DNA of 64,000 nt from assembly GCA_035636095.1 (NCBI GenBank), contig DASPZU010000015.1, forward strand, positions 25,251-89,250, in the 5' to 3' direction. Made by a program: the position numbers and the translations under genes. Of the stretch, positions 9,377 through 18,394 are shown piece by piece. Below the pieces are notes generated by a model. It was not told the origin of the DNA and searched no databases. It saw nothing but the letters and a program-made list of their open reading frames with translations. Origin of the DNA: Gp7-AA10 sp035636095. GTDB lineage: Bacteria; Acidobacteriota; Thermoanaerobaculia; Gp7-AA8. Position 1 is the stretch's first letter. Every line of letters begins with the position of its first letter.

Positions 9377-10409
9377 CCGGCTCCTCGGTCGGGGCGTCTT
9401 TGCGCCGCGACAAAACCTGCCACAGCTCGCGCCGGCCTAACAGACCCTGCGGCCGCGTCAGCATCAACACGATCAGAGTGATCGCGTAGACAATCATCCG
9501 CGGATCTTTTCCGCCCGGGATGTAGTTCTTCACGTCGCGGAGCACTTCCACCAGCACCGTGAGCACGGTCGCGGAAACGATCGAACCGGAAATGGAGCCC
9601 AGGCCGCCCAGCACGACGATGACCACGATCTCGAATGACTTGATGAACTCGAACGTGCGCGGATTCAGGTACATCACGTAATGAGCGAACAGGCCGCCTG
9701 CGACGCCCGCCAGAAACGAGCTGATGACGAAGGCCTTCACCTTGTATCGCGTGGTGTCGACGCCCATGGCCTCGGCCGCGATCTGGTCTTCACGCACTGC
9801 CAGGAATGCGCGACCTACGGACGACCTCACCAGTCGCCACGAAATCAGAGTAGTGACGCCGACGAAAAAGTAGACCCAGAAAAAATTGGCCCACTTCGGA
9901 ATCCCCGATAATCCGCGCGCCGCGCCGACTTTGTCAGTGTTGAGAATGAGCACACGAATGATCTCGCCAAAGCCCAGCGTGACGATGGCGAGGTAATCGC
10001 CCCTGAGGCGCAGCGACGGGAGGCCGACCAGGTATCCCGCGACTGCAGTCGCCAATCCGCCGCCCAGCACGGCCACGATGAGCAACCCGTTCTGCAGCAG
10101 CCATTGCTGCGTCCCCTCCGGAAACTTGCTCACGTAGGGCAGGAAATAGAAAACGGTCAGGAAGGAGGCGAAGTAGGCGCCCAGAGCCATGAAGCCGGCG
10201 TGCCCAAGAGAAAATTGTCCGGCGTGACCGCTGATGATGTTCAGCGAAACCGCCAGCATGATGTTGATCCCGACCAGCACGATGATGCGCTGGTAGTAGA
10301 GGATGCCGGCGATGTGGATGGCGTCGAGCCCGTACGACGCGCCGATCAGAATGGCGACGAAGATCGCGGCGTAGGTCAGGTCGCGCAGCCACCAGGGCAG
10401 GCGTTTCAA
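9357..10409 (-). CDS. livM: Branched-chain amino acid ABC transporter permease LivM
   Basis: A 350-residue membrane protein with eight to ten hydrophobic segments. It has the LivM hallmark segments NIISGHAGQFSLGHAGFMAL and LRLRGDYLAIVTLGFGEI plus the conserved VVLGGLGSISGSI loop near the C-terminus. It forms the transmembrane channel with LivH. Its ATG overlaps the livH stop by four bases, and its 3' end overlaps livG by 20 bases. Confidence 0.93.
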   Translation of the reverse strand: MKRLPWWLRDLTYAAIFVAILIGASYGLDAIHIAGILYYQRIIVLVGINIMLAVSLNIISGHAGQFSLGHAGFMALGAYFASFLTVFYFLPYVSKFPEGTQQWLLQNGLLIVAVLGGGLATAVAGYLVGLPSLRLRGDYLAIVTLGFGEIIRVLILNTDKVGAARGLSGIPKWANFFWVYFFVGVTTLISWRLVRSSVGRAFLAVREDQIAAEAMGVDTTRYKVKAFVISSFLAGVAGGLFAHYVMYLNPRTFEFIKSFEIVVIVVLGGLGSISGSIVSATVLTVLVEVLRDVKNYIPGGKDPRMIVYAITLIVLMLTRPQGLLGRRELWQVLSRRKDAPTEEPDAASRN

Positions 10410-11323
10410 ACTTTCTCCGCCTCGTACTTACCGAAGAGTCCCGACGGCCGGAACAGAAGGATGCCGATCAGGATCACGAAAGCGATGGCCGGAGTGAAAT
10501 TCGAAAAGCGGCTGCCGCCGACGAACGACTCGATGATGCCGATGACGAACCCCCCCACCACCGCCCCGGGCACGTTGCCGATTCCGCCTAACACCGCCGC
10601 GATGAAGGCCTTCAGTCCCGGCAGAATGCCCATGAGCGGATCGATTTTCGGGTAGGAGAGTCCGTAGAGAATGCCCGCCACCGCCGCCAGAGCGGAGCCG
10701 ATGACAAAGGTGGTCGAGATGATGCGATCGGTCGGAATCCCCATCAACGACGCAGTCTCGTAGTTGAACGACACCGCGCGCATGGCGCGACCGAATTTTG
10801 TGCCGTAGACGATGTATTGAAGGACCGCCATGAAGACGATCGCCACCACCAGCACGATGAGCTGGTAATTGGTGGTGGTGATGCCGCCGAACTGGATCAG
10901 GTGTTTTTCAACCAGAGTCGGAAAAAACTTCGGATCGGGCCCGAACACGAATTGACCGCCGTATTCGAGGAAGAACGAGACGCCGATGGCCGTGATCAGC
11001 GACGCGATGCGGGGCGCCTTGCGCAGCGGGCGGTACGCGATGCGCTCGTTCAGATAACCAAACGTGCCACAGACGATCATCGCGAGAAGCATGACGCCGG
11101 CGGCGATGAGCCACGACGTGAGGGTGCCGGCCTGGTCATGCGTGTGGGCGGCCGCCCACCGCCCGGCGTAGTAGCCCGTGAACGCGCCGAGCATGAAGAC
11201 GTCGCCGTGCGCGAAGTTGATCAGCTTGAGGATGCCGTACACCATGGTGTAGCCGAGGGCGATGAGGGCGTAGATTGCCCCGACGGCGATTCCGTTGAGC
11301 AGGTTCTGCAGAAGTAACTGCAT
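10406..11323 (-). CDS. livH: Branched-chain amino acid ABC transporter permease LivH
   Basis: The product has 305 residues when started at the ATG at 11323 (MQLLLQNLLNGIAVGAIYAL). That is the usual N-terminus of LivH, although the frame stays open further upstream. Typical motifs are GYTMVYGILKLINFAHGD and the VLGGIGNVPGAVVGG loop. It forms the channel with LivM. The VLGG codons contain one of six copies of the decamer TCCGCCTAAC found in the window (here on the complementary strand). It lies 14 bases downstream of livK. Confidence 0.93.
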   Translation of the reverse strand: MQLLLQNLLNGIAVGAIYALIALGYTMVYGILKLINFAHGDVFMLGAFTGYYAGRWAAAHTHDQAGTLTSWLIAAGVMLLAMIVCGTFGYLNERIAYRPLRKAPRIASLITAIGVSFFLEYGGQFVFGPDPKFFPTLVEKHLIQFGGITTTNYQLIVLVVAIVFMAVLQYIVYGTKFGRAMRAVSFNYETASLMGIPTDRIISTTFVIGSALAAVAGILYGLSYPKIDPLMGILPGLKAFIAAVLGGIGNVPGAVVGGFVIGIIESFVGGSRFSNFTPAIAFVILIGILLFRPSGLFGKYEAEKV

Positions 11324-11337
11324 TCGCTGCGGCGAGC

Positions 11338-12543
11338 TTACTGCGCTGCGGTGGCCGTTTGCGTCACGTTGTTCGGGTCGATGGTGGCCCGCAGGGTGAG
11401 CTGACCGTTCTTCACTTCTTCGATGATGATCTTCTTGCCGACCGCGTTTCTGTCCGGTCCGATCGTGATGGTGCCGGTCACGCCCGCGAAGTTCCTGGTT
11501 GCTGCGATGGCATCGCGCACCGACGGGCCATCGAGCTTCTTGGCGTGTTTGAGAGCTTCGGCAAGAACGCGGGCCGCGTCGTAGCCGAGCGCCGCCATTC
11601 CGTCGGGGATCGCGCCGTATCGGTCCTTGTACTTCTGCACGAAGTTCCGCACCACCGGGGACGCGTCGGCATAAAAGTAATGGTTGGTGTACATCGAGCC
11701 GTCGAGGGCTCGGCCGCCGATCTCGATCAGCTTCGGCGATTCCCATCCGTCTCCGCCTAACAGCGGCTGCTTCATGCCCAGCTCACGCGCCTGAATCGCG
11801 ATCTGTCCGACGTCGGTGTAGTACCCGGGAACGAAGATCGCTTCCGGATTCGTCGCTCGAATAGCAGCCAGTTGCGAGTGAAAATCGTTGTCGCCGTTGG
11901 AATAGCTGCTCTTCCCCACGATCTGGCCGCCCAGCGAAGTGAACACGCGCTCGATCGTGGATGTCAGGCCGGTCGAGTAGTCATTTTTCACATCGGTGAG
12001 AATCGCGGCGCGCTTGATGTGCAACTGCGTCGCGGCGTAACGGGCGATGTTTTCGCCCTGGTAGTCATCCGTGAAGCAGACTCGGAAAATGTAATCGCCT
12101 TTCTTGGTGACCTGGGGATTGGTCGATGACGGCGTGATCATCGGCACCTTGTTGGACTGGCAGACGTCGGCGCCGGCGATCGAATTTGACGACGCCACTT
12201 CTCCCAGCATCGCCAGCACGCCGTTCTGCGAGATCAGCTTCGTGACGGCCGTCGATGCCTCTTCCGACTTCGACTGATCGTCCTCGGTGAGCACTTTGAT
12301 TTTGCGTCCGTTGACGCCGCCGGCGGCATTGATCTCGTCGATCGCCATCATGATGGCATTGTGCGTCGACTGGCCGAAGGTCGCCTGCGCGCCGGTCAGC
12401 GAGCCGTATTCGCCGATCAGAATGTCGCCGCCGCTTGTCGCGGCATTGCCACCGCCGCCACCAGCCGATTCGTTTTTCGGCGGACAGCCGACGAGCCCTA
12501 CCGCCAGGGTAATGGTTAGGAATTTCAGGAAGTTACGTCTCAT
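11338..12543 (-). CDS. livK: Branched-chain amino acid ABC transporter substrate-binding lipoprotein
   Basis: A 401-residue periplasmic binding protein of the Leu/Ile/Val (Peripla_BP_6) family. The chosen ATG at 12543 gives a clean lipoprotein signal with a lipobox LVGC (Cys20); a TTG six codons upstream is less likely. A Gly/Ser-rich linker precedes the two-lobed domain, which begins DILIGEYGSLTGAQATFGQS. Anchoring through Cys20 would place it on the inner or outer membrane facing the periplasm. It leads the livH-livM-livG-livF genes, and ligand specificity within branched-chain or related amino acids is open. Confidence 0.9.
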   Translation of the reverse strand: MRRNFLKFLTITLAVGLVGCPPKNESAGGGGGNAATSGGDILIGEYGSLTGAQATFGQSTHNAIMMAIDEINAAGGVNGRKIKVLTEDDQSKSEEASTAVTKLISQNGVLAMLGEVASSNSIAGADVCQSNKVPMITPSSTNPQVTKKGDYIFRVCFTDDYQGENIARYAATQLHIKRAAILTDVKNDYSTGLTSTIERVFTSLGGQIVGKSSYSNGDNDFHSQLAAIRATNPEAIFVPGYYTDVGQIAIQARELGMKQPLLGGDGWESPKLIEIGGRALDGSMYTNHYFYADASPVVRNFVQKYKDRYGAIPDGMAALGYDAARVLAEALKHAKKLDGPSVRDAIAATRNFAGVTGTITIGPDRNAVGKKIIIEEVKNGQLTLRATIDPNNVTQTATAAQ

Positions 12544-12576
12544 GGCCGCCGTCCAGTGCAAAGAATGAGCGCAATT

Positions 12577-12999
12577 CTAGCGCATCGTCGCGGTGTCCCC
12601 GACGTGAATTGTTCCGCCCTGTGCAATGTCACCAAAAATACCGGCATGCCAGTGTGGCCGCAGAGGCTCCTGCATCTCTTTCATGAGGCGGCAAGGTGGA
12701 TTCTCACCTCGAATATTGATGACGCAGCCGCCCAGGCTGAGTTGTTTCCCGCGCGAGTTTTCGAGATCGACACCGCGGAGCATCACATTGGCGCGACGCA
12801 GCGAGGGATCGACGTCGATTCCAAGCTCCTCGGTCGCGGCATTCCATGCCGCTTCGTCGATGATGGTCACCTGCCGCCACCCGCCCTGATCGGCATTGCC
12901 CGCGATCCCGCGCCCGGCGACTAACTCCGCCTGCTGAACAGAGTCCAACGGTAAGCGGTGTGCCCGCTTGATCCAGATGGGGACGATCTGCCCCTCCAT
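12577..12999 (-). CDS. MOSC-domain protein
   Basis: Started at the ATG at 12999 (MEGQIVPIWIKRAHRLPLDS), the product is 140 residues, a compact MOSC domain as in molybdenum cofactor sulfurase C-terminal relatives. The conserved Cys lies at residue 103 in NPPCRLM, preceded by the GRGIAGNADQGGWRQVTI strand region. Such domains bind molybdenum cofactor or transfer sulfur; the substrate is unknown. It is the first gene upstream of livK (33-base gap). Its start overlaps the likely 5' end of the divergent S41-type gene, so one of the two starts may need adjustment. Confidence 0.8.
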   Translation of the reverse strand: MEGQIVPIWIKRAHRLPLDSVQQAELVAGRGIAGNADQGGWRQVTIIDEAAWNAATEELGIDVDPSLRRANVMLRGVDLENSRGKQLSLGGCVINIRGENPPCRLMKEMQEPLRPHWHAGIFGDIAQGGTIHVGDTATMR

Positions 13000-14281
13000 C
13001 CTCGGCATTCTACAAATTGCGCTCGTCCTCATGACGCCGCAGCAGTGGCGCGAAGACCTGCGTTTTGCGGCGCGCGAGATGGAGCGGGCGCACAAGAATC
13101 TCTATCACAGCATCTCGCGTGAGCAGTTCGCGGCGATGGTGAACACGCTGGATGCCGAGATACCGTCGCTGGCGCGACATCGAATCATCGTCGAAATGGC
13201 GAAAATCGCGGCCGCGGTCGGTGATGGCCACACCAATCTGGCGCCCACGCGGGATCCCAAGATTGGCTTTCACACGCTTCCGATCGCGCTCTACTTTTTC
13301 GAGGACGGACTTTTCATCCGTGCAGCGCACAAGTCGCAGGCCAGCCTGGTCGGTGCGCGCATTGTGCGCATCGGGAATGCGACCGTCGAGGATGCATACA
13401 AGGCCGTCAGAACGATGATCAGTCGGGACAATGAACAAGGCGTCCGTTATTGGGCGCCGCAGTTTCTGGTGATGCCGGAAGTCTTACACGCCCTTGGTTT
13501 GATCGACGATATCGAAGTGGTGCCCGTGACGATTGAGCGCGATGGCAAACGCGAAGTTGTGACGCTTCGAGCGCTCGGGCCAGCGGAGATGATGCCTCCG
13601 GACACCGATATGACCTGGAGTCGCCGCGCTGATTGGATCGATGCGCGCGGAGACAACGATCCGCTGTGGCTGCGCGATGCAAAATCGCCGGCTCGCATGG
13701 AAGTACTTCCCGGAACGAAGACTCTGTACGTCCAACTGAATCAAATCAGCGATGACCTGAAACAGTTCTCCGAAACGATGCGGCGTAGGATCGTCGCCGA
13801 TGACGTCGATCGTTTGATCCTCGATCTTCGACTCAATCGCGGTGGTCACGGCGACTACAACGTTTTCCTCGTTCGCGCGGTCATTCAATCGCAGTCCATC
13901 GATCAGGACGGTCGCTTCTTCTGCCTCATCGGACGCGCGACGTTTTCGGCGGCGCAGTCGCTGGCGGATCAACTCGAAAAGTACACCAACGTCACGTTTG
14001 TCGGAGAGCCGAGCGGATCGAAGGGCAACGCGTTCGGGGATTCGCGGAAGATCATTCTGCCTAACAGCGGCATCACCGTGCGCGCGTCGGTCTTCTACTG
14101 GCAGGAGTGGTTTCCGCTCGACAAGCGTGAAGCGACCGAGCCGAAAATCGCCGCCCCGCTGACCTTCGACGCTTACCGCAAGAACATCGATCCGGCGCTG
14201 GCGGTCATTTCTTCAGCGCCGCCGTCCAGTTCTGAACGAGCGTCAACGGCGCGATCTCGGTCTGCTCCATCGGGGTATTGA
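12977..14281 (+). CDS. S41-family (tricorn/CTPase-like) secreted peptidase
   Basis: The protein has about 434 residues. A hydrophobic leader (ICPSILGILQIALVL) supports the upstream ATG, although an ATG at 13031 would avoid overlap with the MOSC gene. The features of the S41 core are GDGHTNL near residue 85, the strand DLRLNRGG near residue 285, and the nucleophile region GRATFSAAQ with Ser near residue 325. No clear PDZ domain is present, so it resembles the many short acidobacterial S41 proteins of unknown substrate. Its last 77 bases overlap the 3' end of the convergent kinase gene, and the Ser-rich tail encoded there is probably not conserved. Confidence 0.75.
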   Translation: MGTICPSILGILQIALVLMTPQQWREDLRFAAREMERAHKNLYHSISREQFAAMVNTLDAEIPSLARHRIIVEMAKIAAAVGDGHTNLAPTRDPKIGFHTLPIALYFFEDGLFIRAAHKSQASLVGARIVRIGNATVEDAYKAVRTMISRDNEQGVRYWAPQFLVMPEVLHALGLIDDIEVVPVTIERDGKREVVTLRALGPAEMMPPDTDMTWSRRADWIDARGDNDPLWLRDAKSPARMEVLPGTKTLYVQLNQISDDLKQFSETMRRRIVADDVDRLILDLRLNRGGHGDYNVFLVRAVIQSQSIDQDGRFFCLIGRATFSAAQSLADQLEKYTNVTFVGEPSGSKGNAFGDSRKIILPNSGITVRASVFYWQEWFPLDKREATEPKIAAPLTFDAYRKNIDPALAVISSAPPSSSERASTARSRSAPSGY

Positions 14282-16859
14282 CGAGAACGCGCTTTCCATC
14301 AGCGCTGAAGTCATATTGCGCGCCGTTGATCCGCTTCATGTTGATGGGAAACAAAACGCGCGGAGTTCCGGCCACGAAATCGTCTCGGCCAGGAGCAACG
14401 TCCACAGCCATCAATCTGAAGTCAGGTGAAACGTAATAGATCCGCTTTCCATCCGCGCTCCAACGTGGGCGGCTTGCGCCACTTGTCGAGATCTGCCATT
14501 TCCCACGCTTGCCGGAAAGAGCCATCACATAGACTTCCGTTCTGCCCGATTCGTCCGTTTGGTACAAGAGCCAGCGGCCGTCCGGTGAGAACCGTCCGTT
14601 CGTCTCCTGAAACGGAGTTTGCAGCAGGACGGTGGCTTTGTGATTCTCGAGCGAGTACATCCACAAATCGAAAGCCATTTTGGGACTCTGCTCAAAGAAC
14701 AAGATGGTTTTTCCATCGCGGGACCAGTCGGTCGGGACTTTCAGGTACTGGTTGGCGTAGAGGACTTCTTCAGCGCCGGTTCCCGAGCTGTCCTTGATCA
14801 TCAAATCGCCCGGACCTTTGGCATCCGAGCTGTACACTACCTTGCTGTCGTCGGGCGACCACTGCGGCGCAAACTCATTGGCAGCGTCGAACGTCAGACG
14901 CGTCGACGCACCGCGCTGGAGATCATCGATCCAAATGTCGAGGCGCCCAGATCCGCTGTCTGCGATGCTGGAAGCCACTTTGCGCCCGTCGTGCGAGATG
15001 ATAGGGGAACGGTAATCAGCCACTTTCGGGAATACGCCCGACTCCTTGCCGGTCGCGTCGACCCAGCGCAATTGTGAATTGGCTTGACCGGCGCCCGTTT
15101 GATAAACGAGCGTCCCTTCGTCGGAAATCGAGAAATAGGCGTCGCCGCGCGGGCTCCTCGCGACGGTTTCTGCGATCGGAGCAAGGTTGCGTTCTAACGT
15201 CAGCGTTTTCGCATCGAACTTCTGCGCCACCAAAGAATGGTCGCGCCAGTAGACGAGATATCCCGAAGGCGCATAGCCAACATTGGAGCTGCCGTTGAGG
15301 AGCCGCCTACTCATATCGCCATCGACCGAACCGACGACAATGCTGCCGGTATTGTCGAGATTGAGCGCGGACCGCTGGGCGAGATAAAGGAAGTGACGCC
15401 CATCCGGCAGAAACGATGGCAGACGATGCGTGACATCGCCGCGTTCGCGATCGAGCTGTGTAACAGGTGTGGCAACGCCGCCATCGTCGGATACTTTCGA
15501 GAGACCGCCACTCGTCGACGGCGCAAAAACGATCACGCCCGCAGGCGACCAGGTTCCACCGCGCGGAGTCGGCGCATCGGCGAGCGTCTGCGCGGGACCG
15601 CCGGAAGCATCGATTTTTTTCAACTTGCCGCCGGCGAAGAATCCAATCGACCGTCCGTCCGGCGACCAGAAGGGATAAATGGCGTCATCCGTGCCAGTGA
15701 GAGCTTGCGCAACACCTCCGCTCAGCGCTCGCACATATAGAAGGCGTGGTCCGGCGCCCGCAGGCTGCGCTGGAAACACGATTCGCTTCCCGTCGGGCGA
15801 CAACGCAGGAGGGCCGGCAGCTTCGAACGCGAATTGAGCCTTCTCAGGCGGCAGGATCGACGATTGGACCACGTGCGGCGGCTCGCGTCGCAATTGGATG
15901 ATTCCCCAGGTCAGACCGACTGCGGCTGCCGCGGTCGCGAGATGCAGCATCCACGATAGTCGCTCGCGCGTTCTCCGTCGTGCGGTGATCGGGGCCGCCA
16001 CGCCCGCCTGCGATCCCTTGCTCCTGATCCACTTCAGCTCTTCGGCGACGTCGTGCGCGCTTTGCCAACGGTCGGCAGCATCCTTCTCCAGGCATCGTTC
16101 GATCACGTGTTCGAGCGGGGGAGGCGTCAGCGGCTGCACTTGCGAGAGCGGCGCGGGGCGGCCGCTCACGATCGCCGCGATCAGGCTCGTCTTCGTCTTC
16201 CCTTCGAAGGCGCGCTTGCCGGTCGCCATCTCGTACAAAACGGCGCCGAGGGCGAAGATGTCGCTGCGCGGATCGGCGTCGACGCCCTCGAGCTGCTCGG
16301 GCGACATGTACTGAAAGGTCCCGACGATCGTCCCTTCCTGCGTGAGCGCTTTCTGCTGCGTGGCCCCAGTCAGATCAACCGGAGCGCCTGATTTGGCGAG
16401 TCCGAAGTCGAGCAGCTTCGCACCCGTCTTCGTCAGCATGACGTTGCCGGGTTTCAGATCGCGATGCACGATCCCTTGCCGATGCGCCCGATCGAGCGCC
16501 TCGGCGATCTCCACGCCGTAGCGCAATACTTCCTCGGTCGACATCGGACCGTGCGTCAGGCGATCGGCGAGCGTTTCCCCATCGAGAAGCTCCATCACCA
16601 GATAATCGGAGCCGTTCTCGTGTCCGATGTCGTAGAGCGTGCAGATGTGCGGATGATTGAGCGCCGAGATGGTCTTCGCTTCGCGCTCGAAACGGAGTTT
16701 GAATTGGGCGTCGGCGGCGAATTCAGCCGGCAGAATCTTGATGGCCACGTTGCGATCGAGCCGCGTGTCGCGCGCGCGATAGACCTCGCCCATCCCGCCC
16801 GCCCCAAGAGGCGCAACGACTTCGTACGGTCCGAGCCGAACTCCGGGGGCAAGAGCCAT
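14205..16859 (-). CDS. Ser/Thr protein kinase with C-terminal TolB-like beta-propeller
   Basis: This 884-residue, membrane-anchored PknB-type kinase has the Gly-rich loop GAGGMGEVY (19-27), catalytic Lys41, HRDLKPGN (132-139), DFG (151-153) and the SPE of the activation segment (187-189). One transmembrane helix spans about residues 302-322. The remaining 540 residues are repeated WSPDG/FSPDGR blades of a PD40/TolB-like propeller, probably extracytoplasmic. This layout is common in Acidobacteriota. The propeller may sense an envelope signal and relay it to cytoplasmic phosphorylation, but targets are unknown. It is transcribed toward the S41 gene. Confidence 0.92.
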   Translation of the reverse strand: MALAPGVRLGPYEVVAPLGAGGMGEVYRARDTRLDRNVAIKILPAEFAADAQFKLRFEREAKTISALNHPHICTLYDIGHENGSDYLVMELLDGETLADRLTHGPMSTEEVLRYGVEIAEALDRAHRQGIVHRDLKPGNVMLTKTGAKLLDFGLAKSGAPVDLTGATQQKALTQEGTIVGTFQYMSPEQLEGVDADPRSDIFALGAVLYEMATGKRAFEGKTKTSLIAAIVSGRPAPLSQVQPLTPPPLEHVIERCLEKDAADRWQSAHDVAEELKWIRSKGSQAGVAAPITARRRTRERLSWMLHLATAAAAVGLTWGIIQLRREPPHVVQSSILPPEKAQFAFEAAGPPALSPDGKRIVFPAQPAGAGPRLLYVRALSGGVAQALTGTDDAIYPFWSPDGRSIGFFAGGKLKKIDASGGPAQTLADAPTPRGGTWSPAGVIVFAPSTSGGLSKVSDDGGVATPVTQLDRERGDVTHRLPSFLPDGRHFLYLAQRSALNLDNTGSIVVGSVDGDMSRRLLNGSSNVGYAPSGYLVYWRDHSLVAQKFDAKTLTLERNLAPIAETVARSPRGDAYFSISDEGTLVYQTGAGQANSQLRWVDATGKESGVFPKVADYRSPIISHDGRKVASSIADSGSGRLDIWIDDLQRGASTRLTFDAANEFAPQWSPDDSKVVYSSDAKGPGDLMIKDSSGTGAEEVLYANQYLKVPTDWSRDGKTILFFEQSPKMAFDLWMYSLENHKATVLLQTPFQETNGRFSPDGRWLLYQTDESGRTEVYVMALSGKRGKWQISTSGASRPRWSADGKRIYYVSPDFRLMAVDVAPGRDDFVAGTPRVLFPINMKRINGAQYDFSADGKRVLVNTPMEQTEIAPLTLVQNWTAALKK

Positions 16860-16874
16860 TTGGATTGGTAGGAA

Positions 16875-18344
16875 TTATAGGTTGACCCAGACCGACTTGG
16901 TCTGGGTGTACTTCTCCAGCGCGTCCTTGCCCTGGTCGCGGCCGAAGCCCGATTCCTTGAATCCGCCGAAGGGCAGGGCCGGATCGTAGAGGTTGTAGGT
17001 ATTGATCCAAACCGTTCCGGCCTTGATGGCGCGGGCGATGCGATGCGCTTTCGAGATGTCGCGCGTCCAGACCGCCGCCGCGAGTCCGTACACGGTCGCG
17101 TTCGCTTTCGCGACGGCATCGTCGGCGTCCTTGAATCGGATGGTCGCCAGCACCGGTCCGAAAATTTCTTCGCGCGCGATCTTCATGTTCGAATCGACGT
17201 CGTCGAAGATGGTCGGCTTCACGAAGTAGCCCTTGCCGGTGCCGATGTCGGCGCGCTCGCCGCCCGCGACGAGTTTCGCCCCTTCTTTCTTGCCGGCCTC
17301 GATGTATTTCATGACGGTCGCCAACTGCTCCTCGGAGACGATGGCACCGAGGCGCGTCTTCGGATGCAGAGGATCGCCGGCGACCATTTTCTCGGCGCGG
17401 TCGCGCACCTTGACCATCAGCTCATCGTGAATGGACTCTTCGACCAGCAGCCGCGACCCGGCAGCGCACACTTCGCCCTTTCCGTAGAAGATGGCGTTGA
17501 GCGCGCCGCGCGAGGCGGCTTCCAGATCGGCATCGGCGAAGACGATGTTCGGAGATTTTCCGCCTAACTCGAGCGAGACTTTCTTGAGCGTCCTGGCGGC
17601 ACGCGCCATCAGCTCCTTGCCGACTTCCGTCGAGCCGGTGAAGGCGATGGCGTCGATGCCGGGATGATCGACCATCGCGTTTCCGACCACGCTTCCGCGA
17701 CCAGGGATCACGTTGAGCACGCCCGCCGGCAGTCCGCATTCTTTTGCGTACTCCGCGAATTTCAGAAGCGACAGCGATGTGTTCGACGCCGGCTTGACGA
17801 TGACGGTGTTGCCGCACGCCAGGGCCGGAGCGATCTTCCACACCGCCAGCATCAGCGGAAAGTTCCACGGCACGATCGCCCCCACCACGCCGATCGGCTC
17901 GCGCAGCGTGTAGGTCAGCGCATTGTCCTGAATCGGAATCGTTTCGCCGGTGACTTTTCCCGACCATCCCGCGAAGTAGTACAGGCATTCGGCGGCGGCG
18001 GGCGTGTCCACAAACTGCGATTCGAAAATCGGCTTGCCGTTGTCGACGGTCTCGATCCGTCCGATTTCCTCCGCGCGCTTCGCAAGCATCTCGCCCATGC
18101 GCCACAAAATCTTGCCGCGATCGCGCGGCTTCATCTTCTGCCAATCGGACCCCGGCTCCATCTGCCCGCGCGCCGCGCGGACCGCCGCGTCAACGTCCTC
18201 CGGGCCGGCGGATGCGACTTCGGTGATCCGCTCTTCGGTCGCGGGATTGATGGTCGGAAAAGTCTTGCCGCTTTTCGCGTCGACGAATTCGCCGTTGATG
18301 AAGAGCTGGTTGCGCAAGGTCTGCTCGGTAGCGATGGCGGTCAT
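16875..18344 (-). CDS. NAD(P)-dependent aldehyde dehydrogenase
   Basis: Using the ATG at 18344 (MTAIATEQTLRNQLFINGEF) the enzyme has 489 residues, the usual length for class 1/2 aldehyde dehydrogenases. The general base Glu is in SLELGGKSPN and the nucleophile Cys in GKGEVCAAGSR. The cofactor region VPWNFPLMLAVWK and the C-terminal GGFKESGFGRDQG are intact. It oxidises an aldehyde to the acid in the cytoplasm; the substrate (for example a betaine or fatty aldehyde) cannot be fixed. The longer upstream open frame is not needed. It stands alone between the kinase gene and the divergent acetamidase. Confidence 0.92.
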   Translation of the reverse strand: MTAIATEQTLRNQLFINGEFVDAKSGKTFPTINPATEERITEVASAGPEDVDAAVRAARGQMEPGSDWQKMKPRDRGKILWRMGEMLAKRAEEIGRIETVDNGKPIFESQFVDTPAAAECLYYFAGWSGKVTGETIPIQDNALTYTLREPIGVVGAIVPWNFPLMLAVWKIAPALACGNTVIVKPASNTSLSLLKFAEYAKECGLPAGVLNVIPGRGSVVGNAMVDHPGIDAIAFTGSTEVGKELMARAARTLKKVSLELGGKSPNIVFADADLEAASRGALNAIFYGKGEVCAAGSRLLVEESIHDELMVKVRDRAEKMVAGDPLHPKTRLGAIVSEEQLATVMKYIEAGKKEGAKLVAGGERADIGTGKGYFVKPTIFDDVDSNMKIAREEIFGPVLATIRFKDADDAVAKANATVYGLAAAVWTRDISKAHRIARAIKAGTVWINTYNLYDPALPFGGFKESGFGRDQGKDALEKYTQTKSVWVNL

Positions 18345-18394
18345 GGGAACACATCCTAACGCAGTGCTACATTGCCCTGCCGAGGAGGATGGAG

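Noticed and set aside
11324..11746. Upstream extension of livH
   Set aside because: The extension overlaps livK in another frame and is Arg/His-rich junk; MQLLLQNLLNGIAVGAIYAL is the normal LivH start.
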